Shown: positions 43,936 through 53,668 of the stretch, piece after piece
Position numbering within the stretch: position 1 is the first letter of the stretch
Layout: every line of letters begins with the position of its first letter
Assembly (NCBI GenBank): GCA_031841125.1
Contig: CM063108.1
Coordinates: 23,921,399 to 23,985,398, forward strand
Reading direction: 5' to 3'
Length of the DNA: 64,000 nucleotides
DNA from: Acanthococcus lagerstroemiae
Taxonomy: Eukaryota; Arthropoda; Insecta; Hemiptera; Eriococcidae
Notes under the pieces: generated by a model
The model's database searches: none
What the model was told of the DNA's origin: nothing
What the model saw: the letters and a program-made list of their open reading frames with translations, nothing else
Made by a program: the position numbers and the translations under genes

Positions 43936-44441
43936 GAAGGAACTGTGGTGCTGACGAAGTACATGCTTGAAAGAGATCCTGGTAAGTTTTCCACAGAAGG
44001 ATTCAGTACTCATTTATGCACAAAATTTGAATATAAATTTCTATTATTCAGGAATTAAGGTTTAATAATGAAAATTGCCTGGGAACTATTTGAAAGTTGA
44101 TACTAACTTTTTGCTTTCAGAATTTGAAAAAAAAATTTACCGTATTATTCCTGGGCGAATGCGCAAACGTTATAAACGCAGCCTTAGACAGTTACGACGG
44201 AGAATTATTAAGACAGTTTACCGTACACTGCAATTTGAACGATGATGAATACGCAACATTTAAAGAAGAATTAAAAGGTAGGAATGAACTACGACGTGCA
44301 GAGGCCCACCCGGGTGGTAAAAAGATAGAAAACTTTGGAATAGAAGAAACCAGGAAAAACTTATTATTGTTAAACCTTGAAGGTTTATTTTTCAGTAGGT
44401 ACGACAAAGTACACAATTTCATAATTAATATGAACGTGTAG
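43936..44441 (+). CDS. Exons of the split gene before the AAA exon, one frameshift
   Basis: Exon 43936-43981 (acceptor TTACAG; EGTVVLTKYMLERDP; donor GTAAGT, phase 1) is followed by an exon from 44121 (acceptor CTTTCAG). The second exon reads EFEKK across a run of nine A and then, after a one-base shift, FTVLFLGECANVINAALDSY, DEYATFKEELKGRNE and further charged sequence to a stop at 44439-44441. Eight A would keep the frame. Its right end is uncertain: AAAAG followed by GTAGGA at 44278 could be the true donor. I do not recognise the domain. The order, strand and spacing suggest it belongs with the AAA/nuclease exon 1.4 kb downstream. Confidence 0.5.
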
Positions 44442-44819
44442 ACTGCATCATGTATAGTTTTTTTTGAAGAGAATTCCAATTTTTTGTTTTTTTGAAGAGA
44501 ATTCCGATTTTTTTTCGGAAATATATTTTTATATAGGTAATCATTTTTCATTATTTTTCCTAGGCGTTACTTTTTGCAAAAAATATTAGTAGATACGGTA
44601 AGTACATATCTGTACATTCAGAATTACTAGTGCTGTCCACCCAATAATCTTTGTTATTCTCGAGTATTTTTATAAAGAGTTCTTTTTTTTCGAATTCTTA
44701 CGTATTTTTTAAATAATGATAATAATAATAATTAAGGATGATGTACTCAAGTATTCCTAATAAACAATCTCTAATAAGTTAAACTTCTTCTTGATTTCAT
44801 AAATTTGTAAGTATGAATT

Positions 44820-45000
44820 GAGCACTCAGCTGAATCCTTCTAAGTCATCAATAAATGAAATATAATCAAATTTTTTGTTACTTTGATTTTCTTTTTGTTT
44901 GTCTGGTTTTATGACTAGATTATTATTCAAATTGTTATAAACTTTTCTTGACTTAGTATCTTTAGGTTTTTCTTCTTTACTGGATATAATATGATTGCAT
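44820..45000 (-). pseudogene. C-terminal fragment of the AT-rich HTH-like ORF
   Basis: On the minus strand this reads a tail ending KENQSNKKFDYISFIDDLEG plus FS, about 80% similar to the end of the ORF at 47984-48369 (FDYLSFIDNLEG plus FS). Many differences leave the protein similar, so both came from a coding family. The upstream part is missing here. Confidence 0.55.
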
Positions 45001-45843
45001 TGTCAGGGAGTTTGTATCGTAATGTAGACGACGAGAGAAAAGTTCGTGATGATAATCTCAATTTGAATTTACGTACATACATCATTCTTATCATCGATTT
45101 TTTCGAAGTTGTGAAATAATTTTTCGTTTTTGTTACTCTCGAACGATGAAATTTTGTTTCGTTTCGACTTTTCTCTCATGAATTATCATTCGTGTACGAA
45201 TATCTGAATACACATCGTTCAACTGACTGTTTCGTATCACTTCGTGACGTGAACGTAGGATATTTTTGGATTCATATCTGGACGAAAAGAAAAAAAAATA
45301 CAGGATGTTTTCAGATCCGAATCTCGACGAAAAAAAAAAATGATCTCTTCGAGTAATTTATTGACCGTTGAGATTTTCCCGGAAGTAATTCGAGTAGATT
45401 AGGAGGTATTTTTCGACGTGTAGTGAGAAAATAATTTTCTACTCGCTGATAACAATCTTCGATTATGAATGATCATTTGGTAATTAATTCTCAGTCATTA
45501 CAGATTATAATAATCGTTCTAATTACATCATGAACTTATCAGAAACATTATACACGTAAAAGTAGAGAAATTTTTATGAAATCCAATATGAAATGGAGGA
45601 TGACCAAATTTGAGTTACCATCCTTTCACACTTACACAAAAGTTTCGAAGAGTTTTCTCTTCTTTTTTTTTTTTCAAGCTGAAAGGGTACTGTCTTCGAT
45701 TTTCCTTAGTATACATAACGAAAATTAGATGTTTCAACCATCAAAAATATGATTAATTTCTCGTTAAATTCTCTACATACAGCTTATCATGAAACAAATG
45801 ATGTTTTTTCTGTGTAATAATTCTCAACTATTTCGTTTCATAG

Positions 45844-47670
45844 GTACCAATGAAGAAACCAAAGTTTGTCACCTGTGATGTTGGTCCGGTTTCATTTAAA
45901 GAAATACAGTACTCGAAATACTTTGTAGACAAAACATTAGTAATAAAAGAGGTATTCAACCAGAAATCCAAAGTTATGTTGAATACCACACCCCCGCGGT
46001 TTGGTAAAACCATAAACTTAGATACAGTACGTGAGTTCGTCGAAAAGAAGGTACAAGCCGATGGGACAGTTCATCCACCTGACTCCCTCAATTATTTTGA
46101 AGACACTAATATTTGGAAAGAAGAGGAAATACGAAGACACTTCAGAGAATACATCGTAATAAGTCTTAATTTTGCAGGAGCTCCAACGGATTTAAATTCA
46201 GCTATCAACTGTCTTGAATGGGCTGTAAAATAATCATACTTGAAGCACGATTATCTTCTGAACAGTCCGAAAATAAGTTCAAATTTGAAAGAAGTTTGTC
46301 AACGTTGGTGTAATTACAATAGATGTTCAGGAAAGAAAGATCAGAATGATTTTGGAAGTAGTATACTCTGCCTTAAAAATGCTCTGGAGATGCATCATGG
46401 TGAAGATGAAATGTTCATAATCCTTGTCGATGAGTTTGACCAGATAATTTCAAACTCTATGTTTTGTCTTAATGAAGCCAAGCTCGAAGTAATTGTGAAA
46501 ACTAGAGATTCCATTTTGAAAATCATCAAACACAACGCTGAAAACATTAAATATAGTTTTTTAACCGGGGTTGCAGATATAACATCGATAACCGGGTCGC
46601 TGATTAATAATGATGAACGATTTGCTTTTTTAGACAGTACATGTTTCTTTTCGTACTATGGCTTATTGGAAAGTGAATTCTCAGAGCTCGTTAAAAATGA
46701 AAGTGTTGATGATAATTTTTGTTCAAAATTGAAGGAGTGGTACAATGGATATGAACTCAATAATCAAAACATTTATAACATTTGGTCAGTGATCAAAGCT
46801 GTACGTGCAAAAAGAACTGAAGACTTCTTTTCAAACAAAAGTTTAATCACAGGCATCATACCCATAATCAGAGATCATAAAATGGATGATATTATGAAAC
46901 AAATTTTGATTAAGAAAGCAATTCCATGTACTGATTTGCTAAAAAATTTCATGTCTGTAAAAGATCTTGCAGCTCTAGGCTCGTATTGTAAGGGTCGTGA
47001 TAATTCTATTAGTAATAAAAAAATTGATGGTAATATTTTATTGCAGATACTTTTTCAATTGGGGTATTTAAATAAGACTCCAAACGGACTAATTGTTCCT
47101 AATTTAGCCATTTTAAGTACTCTGAAACGTCTATATGTTTCCACTTTTATGGAGATACATTCTATAATTGACTTAAATGAATGTGCCCGGTCATTTCCTG
47201 TTCACAAATATGATCTTAATGAGTTTAAATTATCAACATTTTGTGAACATTTCAAAGATCTTCTGATTTTCAATACAAAAATACCTCTTAATCACCAGCT
47301 CATTCACTCATTACTTTTTTCCATAATATTACATAGCAATCAGCCATGGACTGTAGTTAGTTTTGAGTGTCCTGTTACAGAAATAGCCCACAGTAATAGG
47401 TGTGACATAGTATTAGGTATATGGAGCTTTGTTATTGTTATTGAGATAAAATACAAACTTTCTGTATCGAAAGCCATGCAGCAAATCATTGATAGATTTT
47501 ACACAGATGTTGTCAAAAATGAATTTATTATAGAAAATTCAAAAGATATCTCTCATATTGTACGGTTTGGTATTGCTGTAAGTAAAGATAGAAAACCCAC
47601 CATGAAGATGGAGATACTCGATTATAAAAATGATAATAATATTGTAAAATCTTTTTCATCGCCGTCTTAA
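45844..47670 (+). CDS. AAA-ATPase-like + PD-(D/E)XK nuclease exon, one in-frame stop
   Basis: A terminal exon (acceptor TTTCATAG before 45844) encodes about 608 residues of the AAA-ATPase_like/PDDEXK_9 architecture. The N-terminal signature is FKEIQYSKYFVDKTLVIKEV. A P-loop variant PPRFGKT lies near 46000, Walker B FIILVDEFDQI near 46425, the sensor-like FLTGVADI near 46560, and EWYNGYELNNQNIYNIWSV near 46735. The C-terminal nuclease has RCDIVL, the EIKYK catalytic motif near 47445, AMQQIIDRFY and FGIAVSKDRK. A TAA at 46231-46233 interrupts the frame between the two ATPase halves; otherwise the frame is open to 47668. The family is common in bacteria and scattered in eukaryotes, often multi-copy; its role is unknown, and selfish or effector functions have been suggested. 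An exon border and AT content like its neighbours argue against bacterial contamination. Confidence 0.82.
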
Positions 47671-47983
47671 AATTTTTCAATGATAATACATGTTTGTTGT
47701 GAAGAATTAAAATATATAGTATTAACAATTTGTATATGTACTGAAATATAGAAAACCATGAAATGTCCTTTTCTAGTTAGATTTGTTATTGGAGTTATTA
47801 CTGATTAAAGCTATTTTGATTATAAGAAGTCAATTTTGAATTATTTATTCCATTTTAGAGTGGAAAAGTCTGAGAATTTTTTCAAACATGTTCCAAAAGT
47901 TCCGTAACTTGATGACAACTTTCAGAAAACAATTGTGACTTGCTAAAAATAAGAAAAATTCTTGATTCCCTAAAATTGAACAC

Positions 47984-48369
47984 TTAGCTGAACCCTTCTA
48001 AATTGTCAATGAATGATAAATAATCAAACTTTTTGTTACTTTGATTTTCTTTTTGTCCATCCGCTTTTATGACTATATTATTATTCAAATTGATATGAAC
48101 TTTTCTTGTGGAATCTTTATCAATTTTATTATCATTGCTATGTGATAGAACTCCAGTTTCAGGTTTTTCAAAAATACCAAAAGTGAATCGTCCATTTTTA
48201 TCTCTATTAATTTTTATAATATTCAGATTTCTTCTATGAGGGATATCATATTTTATTAGATATTTATTAATAGTTTTCAAGCTTATATTATATTTTTCCC
48301 TGAAAGATTTTTAGTATTATTTATAAAATCATATTCTCTCATCAATTTGATTAATGTTGCATGATCCAT
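47984..48369 (-). CDS. Unknown AT-rich ORF with helix-turn-helix-like segment, frameshifted
   Basis: The ATG at 48369 (MDHATLIKLMREYDFINNTK) opens a frame that must shift by one base near 48305 to continue EKYNISLKTINKYLIKYD, a plausible helix-turn-helix with IPHRR after it. A basic stretch and an Asn-rich tail follow, ending FDYLSFIDNLEG plus FS at the stop at 47984. A diverged C-terminal copy at 44820-45000 with mostly conservative changes supports past coding. I do not recognise the family; a transposon or virus-like accessory protein is possible. It is divergent to the ORF at 48499, sharing a 130-bp spacer. Confidence 0.45.
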
Positions 48370-48399
48370 TTATTTATAAAATTTTTGAGAATGGGAAAT

Positions 48400-48488
48400 G
48401 GTAACTGGAATGGAATGGAAAAGGGAAGGGGAAATGGTAAAATGGAATGGAAAGGTAAATGGTTAAAAAAAAAAAAAAAAAAAAAAAA
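48400..48488 (+). repeat. GGAATGG-type purine repeat and 22-A run
   Basis: Irregular repeats of GGAATGG, GGAAAGG and GGTAAATGG fill 48400-48465, followed by an A-run at 48467-48488. They lie between the two divergent AT-rich ORFs. Confidence 0.75.
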
Positions 48489-48498
48489 TTAGATATAA

Positions 48499-49161
48499 AT
48501 GACAAATGAGAAATCTTTAGTTACATTAACTTCAATAGTTAATTCATTTAGCGCAGATGTAAAAGAGGTAATAAGTTTTAATCTCGAAAATTTGAAACAT
48601 TATTATGAGAATCAATGAACATCAGATATTGCTAAATCATATATGGACTTGATCAAAGAATTTCATAAAGGAATTAATGAGAAAAATTTTGATGATGAAA
48701 CTAAAAAGAATTATAGAAAGCTTGTTAATGCAATTTTTGCTCCTGCTTGTGAAGCGAGATGTAATAATATACTCTATCAAAATTTATCAAATGATTTAAT
48801 AAATCTTCTGAATAATAGTAATAGTAAACACTTGGAAGGAGAGAAAAAACAATTGAAAGAAGAAAATGATAGATTGCTTAAAAATTATAATGAAAAATCT
48901 CAAATTAAACCTGTTAAATATGATTCTGGTTTAGATATATCTGTAACAACAAAATCATTTAATTTACTACCAGTTTCAGAATTAATGAAAATTCAAAAGA
49001 AATTAGATGAAATGAAAATAGATTTTGCTAATAAATTCACAAGAGTTGCTGTCAAAGATTCAGATATTCCATCTAAAGATAAAATAGAAAGAATTTATGC
49101 AAAGACTAGTGAGTCAGAAAAATCAGTTATAAATCAAAAACCTAAAAAATCAAAAAATTAA
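48499..49161 (+). CDS. Unknown AT-rich ORF with one in-frame stop (about 220 codons)
   Basis: From ATG 48499 (MTNEKSLVTLTSIVNSFSAD) the frame meets a TGA at 48616, then stays open from 48619 to a stop at 49159-49161. Later parts read NYRKLVNAIFAPACEARCNN, a Glu/Lys/Leu coiled-coil-like stretch (GEKKQLKEENDRLLKNY), SVTTKSFNLLPVSELMKIQK and a Lys-rich end. It looks coding in composition but I recognise no family. The extreme A/T use and the neighbouring divergent ORF suggest a small mobile element or viral insertion rather than a host gene. The TGA makes the present copy defective unless it is an error. Confidence 0.45.
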
Positions 49162-50016
49162 TAGCCTACTTATAGAACTTAAACTTAGAAGTTTAGGTCT
49201 ATTTTGAACATAATATTTGAATGTTCATTTTCAGTATATATTATGTCTATTTTAAGATGTTTTTATGTCTATCTCAGGAGAGTCTATTTTATGTTCATTT
49301 TGAGCATATTTTGAGAAGGGGTTTTATGTCTTATCTTATTCTTAATAAATTTCCTTACAAAAAATATTATATATAAATACTTTGTTGAAGACAAGCTTCA
49401 AGAGCATAATCACTGATTATACATTATAAATGATACTTGTAAGAAAACTTTTAATAAATTTATGACAGAAGAAGGATCAACTTTTAAAGAATATGACGTT
49501 AATGAATTTCTAAGTAAATTAATCTTTACAATAAATTTGTTGGAAAATGGAAAATAATGTAAGTCTGTAAAGGATTAAAAAAATTTTGGTCATAATCAGA
49601 ATTGGTGTAAAGAGTGTAAGAGTAAATCAATGATAGAATATTATGAGAGTATGTCCGCCTGATCATATGCCCGCCTGTCTTTCAACACAATATTATTTCT
49701 ATAGCTAATCTTGATGAATAGTCGTAGGTATGTTCGTTTCTCGTAACTATCATCGATTGACGTCATTATAACGACGCGTAGCCCATAACGTACGTTCAAT
49801 TTCATTTTCGTCTTTCCTGTACGAGTATTTATGATCGATTATATTTGTTTTCTTGTTGAACTGATTTCTGACAATCACTTTTCTATCATTACACTTAAAT
49901 ACGATTCTCATATTGGTGTGAAGAGCAAATTGTATTCTTGACTATGATCAAGAATACAGAATTCAACGCATACCAAACTGATCTAGCCTTTGATTTTCTG
50001 TTTTGAAACTTTCTAG
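49162..50016. other. AT-rich stretch with further decayed coding fragments
   Basis: Positions 49190-49310 repeat TTATGTCTATTTT and ATGTTCATTTT words. Around 49430-49650 plus-strand frames read NDTCKKTFNKFMTEEGSTFK and, after stops and a shift, NWCKECKSKSMIEYYES. The latter resembles a Cys-pair recruiting motif seen in some mobile-element and viral proteins, but it is too short to name. The rest (49680-50016) shows no gene. Confidence 0.4.
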
Positions 50017-50430
50017 GAAGTAATAAAAAACGCCTATCTCCCACTTTACTCTGTGGTGAAAGCGAGACAACGGATTGAAAACAAGGAATCATTGTTTGGA
50101 ATTCATTACCCATACAATCATCGGAAACCAGACAAAAAATCTCAGGTGGTCGCAGTGTATAATTTTCACTTTGAGAAATGGAGCTGGATTTGGGAGGAAT
50201 GTAAAGATAGACGCTGGCTGGCAATGAAAACGGAAATGATAGGAAAAGGAATCCAGAAAGAGGAAGCATGTGGATCAATAGCTAGTATTTTATCTTTAGC
50301 AGGAAATAATTTACATTTTCCAAAAGAATTAGGTGTAGTTAACAATGAAGAAATCTTTCAATGCTTGAACTCTGAAATTGGTATTGATACGATGTCGATT
50401 GACTGTTTTCGAGCATTGTACAAGGATTAA
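50017..50430 (+). CDS. Unknown 3'-terminal exon, about 137 codons
   Basis: After an acceptor (ACTTTCTAG at 50016) the frame reads EVIKNAYLPLYSVVKARQRI, then GIHYPYNHRKPDKKSQVVAV, FEKWSWIWEECKDRRWLAMK and a helical end DTMSIDCFRALYKD before the stop at 50428-50430. GC content is higher than in the adjacent AT-rich ORFs and composition is protein-like. I do not recognise the domain. It could be the last exon of a host gene whose earlier exons were lost to insertions, or part of the same expanded family as the AAA gene. No ATG start is evident. Confidence 0.4.
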   Translation, partial: EVIKNAYLPLYSVVKARQRIENKESLFGIHYPYNHRKPDKKSQVVAVYNFHFEKWSWIWEECKDRRWLAMKTEMIGKGIQKEEACGSIASILSLAGNNLHFPKELGVVNNEEIFQCLNSEIGIDTMSIDCFRALYKD

Positions 50431-50489
50431 AACTAATAATATGTTTTCTGCGTTACTGGTCAATTTCTATGATTATTTATATTTTTCTC

Positions 50490-51251
50490 TTTGTTGTGAA
50501 CCACTCACGGGTGGCTCAAGACCTAGCACTGGCAACAGCAGCTAAGACAGGCGCTAATATTATCCTGCTCAGTGAGCCTCACTGCTTGAGTGGCAGGTTA
50601 TCGCCTACACCCGGGTGGAAAAGGTTCTGTCGGAACTACTCGGCCATCCTTATGGGCAAAGAAATCTGTGCCGCACCTGTCCCCGTAGAATCCGAAAATA
50701 TGGTGGCAATTACAATTGGGGACGTGACCCTAATTAGCGTCTACCTTTCCCCAAACCAGTCAGTCGACCCGGAACTAGACCAACTCAGGAACCTGCTAAC
50801 AAGCTTCCAAAAAGTTATAATTGGAGGTGACTTTAACTGCAGGTGGCCGGCATTCACCAGGCTGCAGATGCGGCAACGCGACGTAGACTTCCGGCACTTA
50901 GTCGAGGGCGAGGGCCTACAGATTAATAATAATGGGTCACCTACCTGCACCCATCAAGGACGACTTACTGTGAACCATTACACGCTGAGCAAAAACGTCC
51001 CCATCCCCAGGTGGGCCATCTTGGACGAAGTGTCCCTCTCCAATCACTGATATATAAGTTTTGGGGTGAGCGTCGCTGCGGCACAGGAGGCCAAACACTA
51101 TATGGTACTGGACACAGAAAAATTGAGAGAGCAGCTGACTGCAACTCCAGCGGAGTCTCCCAAAATAAAAGATAAGAGATCATGCATAGAGGCTGCTAAC
51201 TGGGTGACGAACTTACTGTCCAATGCTGTAGTAAGAGGGGCTAACCATTGA
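50490..51251 (+). pseudogene. R1-like LINE ORF2 fragment: APE endonuclease
   Basis: The frame reads HSRVAQDLALATAAKTGANI, ILLSEPH, a VAITIGDVTLISVYLSPNQ stretch, GGDFNCRWPAF (catalytic Asp/Asn) and the terminal WAILDEVSLSNH. A TGA at 51048-51050 follows at a place where an Arg would fit (a CGA to TGA change). The same frame then continues to 51251. This is the endonuclease of an R1-type LINE. The RT that should follow is absent; the sequence switches to ORF1. Confidence 0.75.
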
Positions 51252-51261
51252 AGGATATGGC

Positions 51262-52368
51262 GGTCTGAAAAATAAGAAGAACCTGAGGTTGAACACCCGC
51301 CTCCGGCCAAACGAAGCACAACCACCATTTGCCACCCCGAGCACAATTGGTTCTGCTGGATTGTTAATAGCCCTGGACAGAACGCGTGAGGATACTGGAG
51401 AAGCATCAAAATCAAGGTATGCCGACACCGCGAAGAAAAAAGTAACCTCAATACCCTTAAACCCTAGAAGGAAAGTGGTAGATAGGAGACAAACCACAAA
51501 TGAGGATAGAAACACAGCCAAAACCAACTCGCCGCAGCGACCAGCAGAATTAAAGAAACTGCTCGTACTACTGCCAGAGCAAGGTAAAGCAACAACAACA
51601 CTGCAGAAACACAAAATCTTCCCGCGATTATATGGAATTCGAAATATCGTTGAATTCAGCAGCGGAGCAGTGCTCTTGTATGTCGAAAAAGAGAAGGAGG
51701 ACGAACTAAAGGCAAGAATTGTAGAAGTTGGTCTCCAGATAAAACGGAAAAAACATGTAGAACAAACCGAAATCAAGCTCCACAATGTAGCCATGTCCTG
51801 TACTTGCGAAGACGTCATGCAGGACATTGAAGCAGCTACAGGAATCAGACCACAGGAGGTACTCCTCTTCCCATACAAGCAAGTCCGATCACAAGGCTCT
51901 GGAGTAGCCATAGTAAAGGGTAACAAAGAACTACTCGACGCCATCGGGACCAAAAAGTCCTTGTTAATCGGATTCAATTGTTGCCGACTTGACACGGAAC
52001 TGGACCTGATGAGATGCAGAACCTGCGGCGTCCTAGGACATACCAAAAACCACTGCCTAGGTCTTCCGCAGACGGTACAAGAGCACATGGCGGAAGCCCC
52101 TCAGGGTTGTCTCGACTGCAGGGTGTTCAACTTCCACCAGTCAACAGCGGGCCTTCCAAAGTCCCGTACTAGGAAGACAGACCACTGCACGGCAGATCGG
52201 AGCTGCCCAACACAAGCATCACTCCTCTGGAAATATATAAGTGCCAGACATCTCCCAGAAGAGAGTAAAACCACAAAACCAACATGACGAACATTCTGCA
52301 GATAAACAACCAGAGATCTCATGCCTCTCTTGCTCTGGCTATCAACCTTGGAGCACAGTCAACAAGAA
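51262..52368 (+). pseudogene. R1-like LINE: ORF1 C-half and first codons of ORF2
   Basis: An open frame to 52287 carries the Gag-like C-terminal half of an R1-type ORF1: a TTTLQKHKIFPRLYGIRNIV region, an RNA-binding-like middle, and CCHC knuckles including CRTCGVLGHTKNHC and a CLDC pair after it. ORF2 begins by an ATGA overlap at 52284 (MTNILQINNQRSHASLALAI), the usual R1 arrangement, and breaks off about 52370. It is a different copy from the endonuclease piece upstream, since both contain the same start of ORF2. Confidence 0.72.
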
Positions 52369-52430
52369 TTGGGTCACACTGGGTGGTAAGCGGCCTCCCG
52401 TAACCCTAGCGGTATAAGAGTGTGACCCAA
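52369..52430. repeat. Inverted repeat TTGGGTCACACT ... AGTGTGACCCAA
   Basis: Twelve-base perfect inverted repeats at 52369-52380 and 52419-52430 enclose 38 bp. They sit where the second R1-like piece ends and the 5' region of the third begins. Confidence 0.85.
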
Positions 52431-52439
52431 GAGTTCTGA

Positions 52440-53668
52440 CCTGTCTCTTCGCCTCACCATTTACCCTCCTCACCCCCTCCTTACACCCCCATCACGTGTA
52501 CTCTTACTCACCCGTGTCATTCACCTCACCCCTGCCAGTAGGTAAAATGGCGCGGCCCACCTGCGTTAAGGTGGGAATTAGGGAATGAAAAAATGTCTAA
52601 AACAAGCAAAACGCCGGCTGGTGCAAGCCCGGTACCTGGTACAGTGGAGGTTGGCTCTGTTGCCTCCACTGGATCGTTAGCATATGAAGCGAGCACACAC
52701 GCCCACTTACCGGAAAAAGAAAAACTGCTAATCCACACCCTATTGCCAGAAAATAGCACCGACACTGAAGACCTCCTGGCGGGAGGCAACAACAAAGAAG
52801 AAGACGTGATTTTGAAAACAACACCAGACAATACAGGCAGCGTCTCTCGGACCTGACGGCGGCGTCCAGGAGAGAGAGCCCAGGAATCAAGGAGGCCATA
52901 CAGCCCCTGGATAGTAACAAACCCCTGAACGGAAATGGAAACAGAGACATGCAGAAGACACTGATGGCAGCATCCACGCCAGTGACAACAACAAAGACGA
53001 AATGGACGCTCCCCGCACCCCCGGCCAAAAAGCTGACCTCCAAAGAGAGGACCAAACTCTTTGAAGAGATTAAGCGTCTGCCGGGGGAAAGCGACCGGGA
53101 TTTCCACAGCCGCCATTCCAAGGAAGGCACTGAGAGAACCAAAAAATTGAAGCAGGCAGAGATGGCAAAGGCGTTGCTGCAGCAGAGCCAGAACTCTAGC
53201 AAGTCGTCTAACTCAGCAACGCCTTACCACAGTGCCCCCTCATCGCCGCTCGTGGGCGGGCCTGAGACTGTCACAAGGCTGTCTAGGCGCTCCAGCCTTG
53301 CTGCGGCTGTCCTTGACGGGCAGATGGTGGCGGCTGCCACATATGAAGAAGAGGCTATAAGAACAACAACAAAGGAGGTGCCCGCACTGCCCACCACCCC
53401 GGATCCTGCAAACCGCCTCCTGCTACTCCAGAACAGACGAAACGCCCCAGGAAAAGGACGAAGGAGAATCAGACTCCGAGTCCCACTGGGGCGGATCCCA
53501 TACAGGAACTGACAGCCGAAAACGCCGTCCTCCGACAGCTGCTTGCCAGGCAGAAAGAAGAAGGTGAAGCATCTCTTCACCAGCTTAGGCAACAGCTGGA
53601 GGAAGAACGTAAGAGAAAGGCTACAGCTGAGAAGGAGGCGGCGGAGACGCGCCGGAAGATGGCTCAGC
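52440..53668 (+). pseudogene. R1-like LINE: 5' UTR and ORF1 N-half
   Basis: A C-rich 5' UTR-like stretch precedes ATG 52593 (MSKTSKTPAGASPVPGTVEV). The frame shifts at about 52850 and again near 53510, but protein-like sequence continues: KLTSKERTKLFEEIKRLPGE, a Ser/Pro-rich region, and a coiled coil (EEGEASLHQLRQQLEEERKR). It is cut at 53668 by the left edge of segmental-duplication copy B. Strong GC bias relative to neighbours. Confidence 0.7.

Noticed and set aside
45844..47670. Bacterial contamination or recent bacterial transfer for the AAA/PDDEXK gene
   Set aside because: There is a splice acceptor at the exon start, AT-rich eukaryotic flanks, no bacterial neighbours or ribosome binding site, and repeated intron blocks around it; transfer in the distant past cannot be excluded.
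48400..48488. Telomeric or centromeric satellite
   Set aside because: Only about 65 bp of irregular GGAATGG-like words, flanked by ORFs.
51213..52088. 291-codon minus-strand ORF
   Set aside because: Antisense of the R1-like ORF1, which has clear zinc-knuckle coding on the plus strand.
52526..53202. Two long minus-strand ORFs of about 200 codons
   Set aside because: Antisense of the Ser/Pro-rich R1-like ORF1 N-half; GC-rich composition keeps other frames open by chance.
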